Made by a program: the position numbers and the translations under genes
Shown here: piece by piece, positions 1-11,060 of the stretch
Layout of the letters: every line of letters starts with the position of its first letter
Position numbering within the stretch: position 1 is the first letter of the stretch
Notes under the pieces: model-generated
Seen by the model: the letters and a program-made list of their open reading frames with translations, nothing else
Database searches by the model: none
Told to the model about the DNA's origin: nothing
Assembly: GCF_001625305.1 (NCBI RefSeq)
Contig: NW_017803877.1
Coordinates: 152,172 to 216,171, forward strand
Direction: 5' to 3'
Source of the DNA: Branchiostoma belcheri
Lineage: Eukaryota > Chordata > Leptocardii > Amphioxiformes > Branchiostomatidae
DNA: 64,000 nucleotides

Positions 1-2
1 AA

Positions 3-161
3 CGGAGCATCGAGCAGCCAACGGGAAATGTGCAGTTCTACCAATGGATCTTTCCACGACTCTTGCTGAGGGTAATGCAATGTAAGCCCGAATCAAGAGT
101 CGCCACGGCTATGCTAGCTAGAGAGTACAGTTTGGCACAGCCAGATGCTATATTTTAAAAT
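3..161 (+). other. Open reading frame tail, unassigned
   Basis: One frame is open from the window edge to a TAA at 159-161. It reads as about 52 residues with an aromatic/basic character (VQFYQWIFPRLLLRV, later REYSLAQPDAIF). It lies upstream of the first visible neuralized exon and has no obvious splice donor, so it could be the C-terminus of a transposon-encoded protein inside an intron, or chance. I do not recognise the family. Confidence 0.2.
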
Positions 162-252
162 CTGTAACACCTCCGACATCATGTGTTAACTGGTGCTAAC
201 TTGATAAGAGAGCTCACTGAAATGTTCTTATTCTGCTTCTTTCTGTTGCTAG

Positions 253-2534
253 GATACCAGGCCATCACTGTCACTGCCAGCCCCCATGGAGAGATCCATG
301 CCATCACCCTGACCCCTCGGGGCGAAGGTCAGGGGTCACTGGTGCTGAGGGCATCGACCTCTCAGCCTGGGGTCATGGAGCTGTGCTCTGCAGGGTCACA
401 GGTCGATGGTCAAGGGTCACATGCCACAACTGATGGAACAAGGTAATAATGTTTTCACTGGACATTTAGATAATCTCCAAGCAGATCCCATGGTGGCAAG
501 GCAGTATCCATCGGACAGAGGAGTGTCCACAATGCAGACTATCAATTGGGGCTGATGGTCATCCCCATGGCCAATGGACACTGCCTTGCCACCATAGGAT
601 CTGCTTGGAGATTACATTGAGAGTCACTTTGTAAATATCTCACACACATCAAGTCAAAACTCTTTTTAATCCTTGCCTCAAATGCAGAATACTCTGGACA
701 GTAATCTACTTTTCTTCTGTTCCAGAAATAATGTTTTTGCAGACATCTTGCAACCCAACCAGCAGGCAATCTCTGCAGATGAGAATTCTGCTGCAACAGC
801 CTCCCGGGAAACTATAGTAAATCCTGCTTTACAAAATGGTGAAGACAGAATTGATAACAGAGTTACTGTCAGAACACTGACAGACCAGCCAGGCCAGTCA
901 ACAACAGGCAGTTCAGCCAACACACTGTCTCACACAGACAGCACTCACAGTACAGCACATGTCAACTCCAGCAGCACTGTCCACAGAGTCACAGATTTAA
1001 CTCACTCTCAGTCCAGTGGAGAAGGTCCCAGCGACTCTGTCAGCGGAACTGTGAACATTGGGGTCCCAAACTCTGTGGCTAGGACTAGGCTTTTGCCGTC
1101 AGCATTGGAAGAAAGTCAGAGGGAAAATGTACCAATTCAAAGAACTTTACACGCAGGTGACCACCTGTTAGACCAGGATGCATCTCAGAGTCACATGACT
1201 TCTTCTGAATCACATCCTCTACATGGACAAAGTCAAAACTTAAGGCAGGTAAGAAGGGCACCATTAACAAGTACAGCTCCTCACAGAACTTTACAGACGC
1301 CTTCTGGCTCGAGGTCAGTGTTGTCGAGGCCGGGTTGTCTGGACAATGGTCAGTCAGCGTACACAGCAAGCCTGTCCTTTCATCCCGTACATGGCAGTAA
1401 CGTGCGACTGGAATCTGACCAGAAGGGGCTAAAAAGTGTAGCAGCCAACGTGAGCCAGAGTATGTTCAACGGGTTTGTCTTCACATACCGGCCACTGCAG
1501 CCAGGCCAGATACTGCTCATTTACATACTGGAAGCTGATTCGTCGATCAGTAATTTTGACTTCGGTCTGACTGCGGTGAATCCTGCAGCCCTGCAGCAGA
1601 AAGACGTGCCATCGAGCCGCGCTGCGGCCAGCCGCAGGAAGGAGTACTGGACGTTTAAATACCTTGAGAAACTAAAGAGCGGGGACAAGCTGACGTTCCT
1701 GTTGGATAGGACTGGAAGAGTCCATTATGGGGTGAATGGGGGTGATCTACAGGTGGTGTTGGAGGTGGAGACAGGACAGCAGCTCTGGGCTGTTTTTATT
1801 CTCACCCTGTTTGTCAGGAAAATCAGGCTGGCAGGTGGGGAAGGAATACAATGTTTTTTTTTGTTTCTCCTTTGATCATGTGTAGCGGACAATCATTGTT
1901 GTAGAATTATCGTACCTAACAGAATGAGACCAGCTGTTTGAATGATGAATTCCATTAAGTTTAGAATAATGTCAGTTGAGCACAAGTTATCTGTCTGAGC
2001 AGTTATTTGTCGTAACAGCTGTACATCATAGGCAATGCTTTGTTTTCTTCTGCAAAATTCAAACATTGTACAAGATGTCTCTTGCTATCTTTGTTCAGTC
2101 ATACCAGAAATGAACCGTGATATAGCATTGTACCCATCAGTAAGTCTCTAGCACCAATAAGTAACTGTTACAATAGTCTTGTTTCAAGCCATCATTTCTA
2201 TAAAAAAAAGTTCTGAGAAAAAAATTCCTGATACAGATTAAAGTCTCCACACTGTTCTCTTGCAGGAGTGGTACCAGCAGATGAACCGACTCCATCCTCC
2301 ATCTCACCTCCACCCATCTCTACCGACCATCATCCGGACACAGAACCTAGGCAACCATACCACGACAACCAGACGTGCGCCATCTGCTACGAGCGTCCGG
2401 TGAACAGCGTGGCGTACCCGTGTGGACACGTCTGCATGTGCGACAGGTGCGGACTCCTGCTGAAGGTGCAAGACGCCAACTGTCCCATCTGTCGCGCTCC
2501 GCTGTTTGACGTGATTAAGATGTACAGAGCTTAA
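253..2534 (+). CDS. NEURL: Neuralized-like E3 ubiquitin ligase (3' part; NHR + RING)
   Basis: Three coding exons are visible: 253-442, 726-1834 and 2266-2534 (TAA at the end). Each junction has GT/AG signals and matching phase (AG|A gives Arg; G|GA gives Gly). The long middle exon is Ser/Thr/His-rich, then carries a neuralized homology repeat from about 1370 to 1834 (LSFHPVHGSNVRLESD, FNGFVFTYRPLQPGQ, FDFGLTAVNP, GRVHYGVNGGD, LWAVFILTLF). The last exon ends in a C3HC4 RING (CAICYERPVNSVAYPCGH, CMCDRC, CPICRAPLFDVIKMYRA), with the short tail after the RING that is typical of neuralized proteins. In this family the NHR binds Notch ligands such as Delta, and the RING recruits an E2 for ligand ubiquitylation and endocytosis. 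The 5' exons lie outside the window. Only one NHR is visible; NEURL1 proteins have two, so the first may lie upstream. Confidence 0.85.
471..615. mobile_element. Foldback (MITE-like) element in neuralized intron
   Basis: Imperfect inverted repeats of about 43 bp at 471-513 and 573-615 (starting AATCTCCAAGCAGATCC) enclose a ~60-bp spacer. The whole unit lies in the intron between 442 and 726. It has no coding capacity. No target-site duplication is evident by eye. Confidence 0.6.
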
Positions 2535-2800
2535 CAGTGTGATACCACGTGACTGCACGCTGAGGCAGTCAAACATGGAACAGTGGTGTGATACCTCTGC
2601 TGGCAGAGACAGTTAAGCATCAAACAGTAGTGTGATACCTTTTGGTGTATTGATTCTACTTGACATTAAACAGTTTTTTGACACCACAGTCTGTTTTTTT
2701 TAGATGGGGTGCCATACCAATTACATGTAGTTTTATTCAAACTTATTACTAAAACAGCAGTGTGATACCAATGGAGAATAAACAAACTGCTAATTCTGAT
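2535..2800 (+). other. 3'UTR of neuralized-like gene with four GTGTGATACC motifs
   Basis: After the stop codon, the motif GTGTGATACC occurs at 2537-2546, 2586-2595, 2630-2639 and 2760-2769, each preceded by an AACAG-type context. The first three copies sit 44-49 bp apart, so the stretch resembles a degenerate ~45-bp tandem repeat. The core TGTGATA equals the K box described in 3'UTRs of Drosophila Notch-pathway genes. Whether it functions here is inference. Confidence 0.55.
2777..2782 (+). terminator. AATAAA polyadenylation signal, neuralized-like gene
   Basis: A canonical AATAAA lies about 245 bp past the stop codon, directly after the last repeated 3'UTR motif. No competing signal is closer. 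Confidence 0.55.
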
Positions 2801-3396
2801 GTATACACTCTTTGCTCATAAGGAAGTGATTTTTTTTACAAACTATAAGACAATACACAAAATGCTGGGCAGGGAAACTTAAACAGCATCTACTGCAACT
2901 TTCCTTTCCCCGCATAAAGTTCATATATTTGAGCAAGCATTCACCACACTAAATGTAAAAGTTTAATTCCATTCTTTGTCCCGAATACAAATGAGTAATT
3001 GAGTGACGAGAGAGAATGTGGTGAGCCTGTTACGTCCGTAAGAACTTGCCGACTTTACCTCTACTTTACCTAAGATCACGGAAGCTGACCAGCGTTAATT
3101 GAAATATAGCTAGCGCTTTGGAGGCCTGAAATGTTATCACCTCCTTCACGCGTCGTGTGCATGTATCAACAAAACTGGTAAAACTTTTTATTTCCATTTC
3201 ACAGCAAGGCCCAACATGCACAAACTTCCAGTAAAGCCAAGTCTTCTGCGAAATTGTTCTTGGTATAAATACAGGGAAAAGTTCCAACAGAATCCTTTTC
3301 TCTAATATTAATAACCAAAGATTTGTGGCACAAATAACCTCTTAGCATGCATGGATGGTAAGTCGGTAATTAAAGTAGACAGTCAGCGCACCGCTA
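2801..3396. other. Non-coding stretch, nothing recognised
   Basis: This is AT-rich intergenic DNA after the neuralized 3' end. The short open frames on both strands show no family motif and no splice context. Confidence 0.4.
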
Positions 3397-3552
3397 GCCT
3401 CCTGTGCAGGCTTCCGAGTGGGTCTGAGTTTTGTTACTGCGGTAAACGCGTAACGTTTTGCCAGGCCAGAGAGCGTTACATCGCCAGATTCGAAGGTTCT
3501 CTGTATAAAAAGTACCAAAACTCCCACCCGCTCGGAAGTCTGCACAGGAGGC
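3397..3552. mobile_element. Foldback element with ~41-bp arms
   Basis: The left arm 3397-3437 (GCCTCCTGTGCAGGCTTCCG...) pairs with the right arm 3512-3552 with a few mismatches. The 74-bp spacer is not coding. It is a MITE-like hairpin next to the promoter-like segment at 3596-3690. Confidence 0.65.
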
Positions 3553-3595
3553 GAGATGACCACACACTTTTCCTGGACGACTTACCGTTTGGCGC

Positions 3596-3690
3596 ACGTT
3601 TATAGAGCTGGGTGAAGAGGCTTGATCACAGCTGACCACTTCTCCGTACGAGCTGAATTTGGACCCGGAAAAAACGCCCTTATATGTAGC
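3596..3690 (-). promoter_or_regulatory. Promoter-like segment plus orphan 5' exon (minus strand)
   Basis: On the minus strand a TATAAG box (3680-3685) is followed by TTTTTCCGGGTCCAA and then, about 60 bp on, by a strong splice donor ACG|GTAAGTCG (exon edge 3596). The same order (TATA, CCGGGTCCAA, GTAAGTCGG donor) marks the 5' end of the WSC gene at 13642-13731. No minus-strand coding exon that it could serve is visible below 3596, so it looks like an orphan or duplicated promoter. Confidence 0.35.
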
Positions 3691-3699
3691 ATTTTGGGT

Positions 3700-5120
3700 G
3701 CGGCATGCAACGCTTGCTGTTGCCAAAAACACCTCAAGGTACAAAAAAACAACCCCTGACTCATACGCCTGAACAATAGGAAGCCACCGGTCCGTAGAAC
3801 GTATGACACTCGCAGATTTCGCGTACAAAGGAATTGAGCTGCACGGTGAGTCATTGATCTAATGATAATGTGCGTTTGCTATTAATAACAATGATGGATA
3901 CTCGTACGATATAACGTGCAGGCATCGTATGATACTTTATTTACATGTGTGAGGCAGATCCAGACAAACCCGTATGTTAGCGTTCTTAACAACCGTTGGC
4001 CTAGTTAGCAACCAGCCCAAAATATTAACGTTATATCCGATATGGAACACGGCAAAGTCTCTACATACATGTTATGGAGATGCTGTATTATGATAGAATA
4101 CTTGAACGTCATAAATGAGGGCAGCAACGAATGTAATTAAAACATATGCCTGCGTACTTAGGGAAAACATCTCATATATTTTGAATGGTGTAAAATGTAC
4201 GTCCCTCTAAGCGTAATTGTGACCTTACAATGTACCGGCGCGGAGTTGTTAGAAACAACACAGTTCACATGTATGGAGTAACCTGTCTTCCTGGGCAGGC
4301 AATTTAAAACAACAACCTATCCGCGACCGCGGTAATATATTTCTACTGTGATAAAGGTGAATCTGACAGGGTTGCAGTTGACAGAGACATGCGTGATTAC
4401 AGTTTTGTGCCGTATTTAAAGTGGGATAGCGTCGCCGGGTTTAATTGACAAACAGAAAATCGTGAGCACACTCGTCGTACAATTTTATTCTTTGGTCTAC
4501 CAAGGACGTCCTTGCATTTTCCAACCATGTTAGTAGTTTATGCCATTTTGCATCAGATTTTGAGATATGTAAACCCCAAACCAAAACCTCTGCTTGGAGA
4601 GTATGATAGGGTCAAGCAACTTTGAGACACAACTTCTCGCGTTTGATGACAGGTCTAACAGTCTATAAGGTGCTGCAATATAAATACCCAGTGTAGTAGC
4701 GACCCATGTAGGCCCATGATGGTAAAACAAGCCTTAATTCTTAACAAGGCTTATCATGTTTTGTCGCCTTAATTCTTGCTTAACAACATTTGAAAATATA
4801 GGAATCTTGTTTTTTTCTTGGCCCGCCTTGTTTTTTTTTCGTTGTATCGTATTAGATTTGGAGTCTGCGAAGGTTGTCATCCATAAAATTTACTTGCTGA
4901 GTTGAATAGTTCTGCTAATTTGTTAGTGACGCTGAAGAAGATCTAGAAATTTCAATAGATGTCAATATATGATACAGTTTTCTCCGTCTAGAATATGTTT
5001 ATGGGTTTGGTTTGCCGCCCTGGAATTGCATGGATGCATTAAACGTCGACGCTCTGTCAAAAAAAAAACCCAAACACTTCTTGGAAGTCTGAAATCTCCT
5101 ATTTCTTGTCTTATTTTCAG
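3700..5120. other. Upstream/intronic stretch, no gene recognised
   Basis: This lies before the sulfotransferase exon. I found no convincing first exon with a start codon and transmembrane anchor, which the family would need. The segment probably includes intron, because it ends in a good acceptor (TTGTCTTATTTTCAG) at 5106-5120. Confidence 0.4.
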
Positions 5121-6452
5121 GCCTCTGAACTTGGATATCACGAATTCGACGACACATTTCAAGAACCTCCTGCCGCCAGTTCGATTCAAACCCCCTGCAC
5201 CTCGCCAGGGGGCGCTGCAGCCATGGCTGGAGTGCGAGGGAGGAGGGGAGAGAAAACGTCTTGCTTACCCTAAGAACCATAAAGTAGGAGGGACGACTTT
5301 CGCGTCCATACTTAGCCGTTATGCATACACCAAAAAGCTGAATGTCGTCATTCCAAAGCCGTGGACGACTGGAAGCAGTATGTATCCGGACACAGTGGAC
5401 CCTCAACATTACATGCCTCACCCTCCCAACCAAAGCTTCGACATGTTTCTGCACCACGCTGTTTATAACAGAGAACGTTTTCGGGAAATAATGCCCGAGG
5501 ACACAGCATATGTCACCATCATTAGAAAACCGTTAAATCACCTAAAATCAGCCTGGAATGTCTATACATACAGTCAGTAAACGGTTTGGGTTGTCAAAAA
5601 GCAAAGATCCTATCGCAACGTTTTTGGCCAACCCGAAATATGACCGTAGTTGCGGGCACGGTATGAAGTTACCGGTTTGTCTCACCCAAAATGCAATCTC
5701 TGTCGACCTGGGATTTTCTCCTCAGTACAATACAAAAGTGACGCTGGGTTCAGATCCTGTCAGCAGAGAGAAGGTCACCCAAACGTTCGTGAGGACGACT
5801 GACGAAGACTTCGACTCTGTGATATCTAACAGAATACTTTGACGAGTCTCTAGTTCTACTGAAGCGCTTGATGTGTTGGACATTACAGGACATCGTTTAC
5901 GAAATTACGAACGTCCAAAACCCCCGTCACGAGGAGATACAACTCCCACCCGACCTCCAGCAAACTCACAAGGAGTGGAGCTACGTGGACTACGCGCTTT
6001 ACGACCACTTCAACAAATCATTCTGGAGAAGGATAAACTCAAGCGGCAACGACTATTGGGGAGAAGTGGAATATTTTAAAAATTTGAATAAGAAGATTGC
6101 TGGACATTGCCAGAGCCAATGCTCTTTTCACAAGCCACCTTTAGTTGTCAACAGTACAAGATGGAGTCCTGGGTTTACAGTAGACGGCGATCTTTGCTTG
6201 TTACTGAGAAGAAATTTTAACAGCATTAGGGCTATTCAGGCCGAACGAGTAGGAGAATCTCTGAAACTACAGTATAGCAAGCGCAAAACTGTCACAGGGG
6301 GGACATTGGAGGACGTGGTAACTCCGTACTGCATTTATTGTGCACTGTTGAAGAGGTGTGAGAAAATGGAAACCTTGAGTCACTTTTACCGTGACGGCTA
6401 CATCAGCGAGCAGGTATTCAAGAAGACAAGACAACAACTGTGTCCAAATTAG
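5121..6452 (+). pseudogene. GAL3ST: Galactose-3-O-sulfotransferase-like catalytic exon, two frameshifts
   Basis: The exon follows an acceptor at 5119-5120 and ends at the TAG at 6450-6452. It encodes a Golgi-type sulfotransferase of the GAL3ST family. The PAPS 5'-phosphosulfate loop is KNHKVGGTTFASIL (~5275-5320) and the 3'-phosphate segment is YVTIIRKPLNHLKSAW (~5505-5560). Family signatures EYFDESLVLLKR (~5832-5867) and ALYDHFNKSFWRRI (~5995-6040) follow. The product would transfer sulfate from PAPS to the 3-OH of galactose on glycolipids or glycoproteins. The frame changes once at about 5558-5578 and again at about 5812-5830. Each fits one extra base (or two lost) and leaves premature stops at 5578 and 5839. 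The homology continues across both breaks, so the lesions are recent or are sequence errors. The N-terminal membrane anchor exon is not found. Confidence 0.7.
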
Positions 6453-8203
6453 AAAGAGAAGAACTTCAAGAAGAAGAAAAAAGAAACTGAGAAGAAATAT
6501 ACATGTATAGAAAGAAACGTGTCACGCCCACGTAATCTTTGTTATCTGTATTATGGACTCGCTCTATTTTAGTGTTATTCGGAGGAACGGGACTATTTTG
6601 GGCAATTATGTTCCCCCAGGTAAGCTACAGAGTTGTAAGAACTGCCTTTACAGAGAAAAGAAGCCGATTTATGAGGTTAGGGGGACGTGAAAATGCTCGG
6701 CAACCGCGTAATACTAGGTATTCTTACGAACAGGGGAGGGGGCGTTGTGTAGGGATAGCGTTCAGCACCAAGGACAGAGATAGCTTCAGTTTGAACCTGG
6801 TCTTTTCTTCATGACAACAATCTGAATATTAACTAACCGACTGCAATATACGAAGGAAATCAATTGTGTGAATATTTCGGTGTCAATCTCAATTCGGTGC
6901 CAATCATATGAATGGAAACAGAGTAGATGCCAGGCGTAAACTACGGCAATGCCCAGTTACGATTTTGCCTCCCACCATCTGCTTGGTTTACATTCATATG
7001 GTAATGAGATCGACACGGAAAATTCACTTCTGCAAAGACTGTGACCACTTCTGCAAGCGATCAGCTGATCGCAAAATCACGTTTTGATGTATAAGTTAAG
7101 AATAATATAGAATGGTTTATTATTCGATACAAACTCATCGCAGCTCATGAGCTGAATTACGTACATACGAGTTCACATGTACATATACAAATTTTGAAAC
7201 AGATAGCCCTGCAGTTCCAGAGCAAGCTGGTAGGGGGCCCAAACTCATGTCACTTCTTCCCCAGCACAAGAGCTACCTACCAACCCAATTTCGTCACCCT
7301 AGCATGTCTAGATCATGAGATATCAAAACCGGAAGTTCAGCTGCAGTGCCATAACAAGCTGCTAGAGGGTCCAAAATCTAATCATTTCCAGGTCTCATTA
7401 AGACCTACCAACCTACTAAGTATCAAGACAATTCATTTAAGCTTTCTCAAGTTATCCTGTCTGCAGACGCACACACGCACACATACACGAATGCCTCTAA
7501 GAACATAACCTTCTTGGCGAAGGTAATTACTGATACTAAATAAACACCCTGTGTTTACACAAGTTGGCAGCCAGAAGCACCAGATTTTTTATATGCCATT
7601 ATTCAAACAAAACAGTACATAGTGATGACGAAATAGCTTATGTTAATGTCACACCTGGATATAAGATAATAATTACAACACTAGACAAAAATATCACATT
7701 AGTAACATCCGATGCCAAAGGAACAGAAGTAAACAAGTAAGATAATGCTATTTGAATACAGTAATTTGAAGTCAGTAATGAAATTGCTTAGTTTCAGATT
7801 TATTCGGCCGTCGGGCGATCCGACGCGCGGTCGGGCTGGCACCTCGGGCGATACGGAATACCCCGTGTTGTATTTTATTTATGTCATACCCACCCATGAA
7901 AACACGCCTTTCAATGCGAAATGAGCGAAATTTGGTGTCCCTAAACCAAAAAAAAACAACGCAACAACATCAATTCCAACGTCCGTAGTTTGCATTCGAA
8001 TTTTCGAAGCGTTGCACGCGGTTAGGGCGAAACGCGTTCGAATCGTTCTATGGAACATTTGGAAGGCCCGGGCCGTACGCGTAAAGAACCCCGGGCCGTA
8101 CCGCTAGTTATCACACGGGCCGGAACACCCGTATCGAACGTAATCGCGGCCCAGGTAGGACATAAAGTTAGTTATAACTTGGTTTGATATTTAGTCAGGC
8201 TAC
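6453..8203. other. Intergenic stretch, no gene recognised
   Basis: The stretch after the sulfotransferase is mostly AT-rich. A GC/CpG-rich patch at about 7806-8160 (CGGCCG, GACGCGCG, repeated CCCGGGCCGTA) stands out but encodes nothing recognisable. It lies just past the 3' end of the minus-strand WSC gene. TTTATT at 7874-7879 and 7799-7804 could be its AATAAA signals on the minus strand. Confidence 0.35.
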
Positions 8204-11026
8204 TCAATAACATATGATTTCCACCATCACTTCATACGGATCCTCACTGACGACTATGATCCTCACTGTAACTGCTCTTCTTCCCCGCCCGTTTATAGCA
8301 GGGTTGTACTCCAGACTACAGGGGTAGGACTGGATGGAGAAGTGTTGGTCCAGCTCCAACACCGTGTTAGTCCCTGCCGTCAGCCGCAGCCCCGGGGCCT
8401 GGAGAGAGGCTAGCAGGGCGGTGTAGTCTGGGACCAGGTCAGGCATGCCCTCTGCAGTGGTAGCAGGGTAATGACTCGGGAAGCCATGGATGTCTGCCGT
8501 CATGTTCTCCAGTGTACCTGGATAGATGGACATAGTTAAGAGAATGCGCATGGTTGTGGTATGAGAATGTCCCTGTTAATTTCCTTTCTTGTCACCATTT
8601 TACATATTGCTCCCTCCAACAAAAGTTTTCAAGTAATCATTTTGTGGTTGTGATTTTTTGGGGTGTGGGTGGGGCGGGAGGTTACAAGTTTTGTAAAGAC
8701 ATAGAAAGTCCTACCAGAGGTGATGAAAAGATTACGACATTTAATTTTAGCCAATAATTTACCAAATGTCATAACCATTGTGCATTTTACTGCACTTTCT
8801 CTACATTGAATGAATAATGACTTATTGTTATAATCACCTCCAACCCAACGATACTCATCTTTTTTTCATGAGGAATTAATATTAATGCAAATGTTCCTTA
8901 CTTTGAATGTGTACAGTCTTCCCATCCAGAGCCGGAGTTGTGAAGGCGAAGGGACGGTCTTGCGGTTCTCCGCGGTACTGCAGCAGGGTCGTGTTGCCAG
9001 TCTGGTACCAGTGGGGAGAAACCTGCCGAGGCCCGTCCTCACAACTGGGAACTGAAGAACATGGCAGAGGTTGTAGGTCCAGGTCATTAAAGGCATCCAG
9101 TGCAGTTTTTAGGGATTGGAAACCAGATTTTTCAAAGTCAATATTCTAGTCACTTATCTACATACTAAATTGAAACAACACTGTCCCAATTTATATCAAC
9201 ATTCATGGAGCAAAAATTCCCAAAATTCTGACAAAAAAACGATTACTGGAAGGACCTGGATTGATTTTTAGGGTATGTACCACCCAGAAAATAAAGGACT
9301 AGTCTTGGGGCTTGTTTCTGCAGTTATACATGCCTAAAGTACGAAATACCGATTTAAATGTGCTAATGTGGGATAGTTTGTGTCAATATCATACAGATTG
9401 CCTTATTCAGAATATTTCCAGTTTTGCTGTCCTAAAATTGTATTGGATGCCTATAATGTTTTAATATTTAATGTTATGCCTCTTTCTAGTAATGGTTCAG
9501 ATTTTCTCTCTTTCCTTTCCCCAGGAACAATTGACTTGAAGAGTTAGACGTACTATGATGTCGCAAAAATATACGAGAAGCTCGTCTGCATGAATCCTGC
9601 TTGGAGATTGGAAGAATGTGAGAATGTATAAAAATATTGTTATATTGCCGTTATCATCATAATTTTTGGAGTAGCAACATTAGTGGTGAACTAGTCACTT
9701 TAGTTACCGGTATCATTGACAGAAGATGGATGGTTTTCTATCGATCAGATCAGTCTAAGGTCTTAGAGTGGGCATTGAGAAAATTGCATTTTTATTCTTT
9801 TTTGGAGTATATCATGTTGTAAGGGTTTACGGAAAAAGCTGGGGGCTCAGACCTGGCCAGTTTTTTCCGTAAACCCCATATTGTAGGGTGACATAGGTAT
9901 GTTGTTCTACAATGTAAAACAAATTAACCATTTTTTGTGTCATAGGCATCTTGACGATGACGCTACTGACCTGCGTCGATCTTGTACACGGACATTTTGA
10001 ACCTCCCACCGCACTTCCGGCGCAAATTGCCAGGACAACGGCTGTTACATTCACTGTCACACGCCCGTTGGCCCAGCCGGTTGAAATCTGCCTCCCTCCC
10101 GCAGTGGCAGTCATGTGCGCTACGCCACCACCCGCTGCTGCTTGAAACCTCGGTAGCTGCAAAAGAGGAAACTCAGAATCAAGGACAGCAATTAGATCTA
10201 GGGAAAAAATGTTGTGTTTTCTGTTTCAGTCCTGAAAAAAATTTGGGTTGGTAGGTAGGGAACCTTTTTTAGACATTGGCAATCTCTAATGATTCAACTT
10301 ATACAATGCAATTTAACAATCACTCAGGTGTCAGATAATGGAGCTAGAAAAAGTCGATCAGTTTGAAAAATGTATGTCCCTTTCAGGGGTCCATACACAA
10401 AAAGGCTATGGTCCACAGTTTTTTCTAGGGTTGGTCGGGAAACACAACATTTTTTCCAAGGCCTTACAAGTTTAATTCTCCCCGAGAAGCTCTGTGAGTT
10501 TCAATGATTACGATATTGTTTAGATCTTAAAATTTGGCAGCAATTAAACCTGGTGAAATTTTTAAAAATAGTCATAAATACAATTTCTAAAACAGTTATG
10601 TTAGAAACCACAGGTATTACGTTTTCTTCTGTGTATTATCAAATGAGAACACTATCCTATTGACCCACCAGCATAGGTGTATCCCGCATCCCGACATGCT
10701 TTAACGCACTTCTCAGTGGTCATGCTGTATGACGTCATCACCTTTCTCGGAAACTTGTGGCGCGGTACATCACGGTAACACCCAAGGTATTCTAGAAAAG
10801 ATTGAGACTTTTCAGAATTAAACAATTTCTTTGCAATTGTTAGAATACTTGAGATATATATGTGTGAGTGTATATGTGTGTGTGTGTGAGTAAGTGAGTG
10901 TGTGTGTGTGTGTGTTTGTGTGAGTGTATGTGTGTATATAAGTGTGAGTGAGTGAGTAAGTGTGTGTGTGTGTGTGTAAGTGTGCGTGTGTGTGTGTTTG
11001 TGTGAGTGTGTGTGTGTGTATATATA

Positions 11027-11060
<34 letters not shown>

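Noticed and set aside
2304-2576. Minus-strand frame opposite the RING exon
   Set aside because: It is an antisense shadow of the neuralized RING exon, which has clear family motifs on the plus strand.
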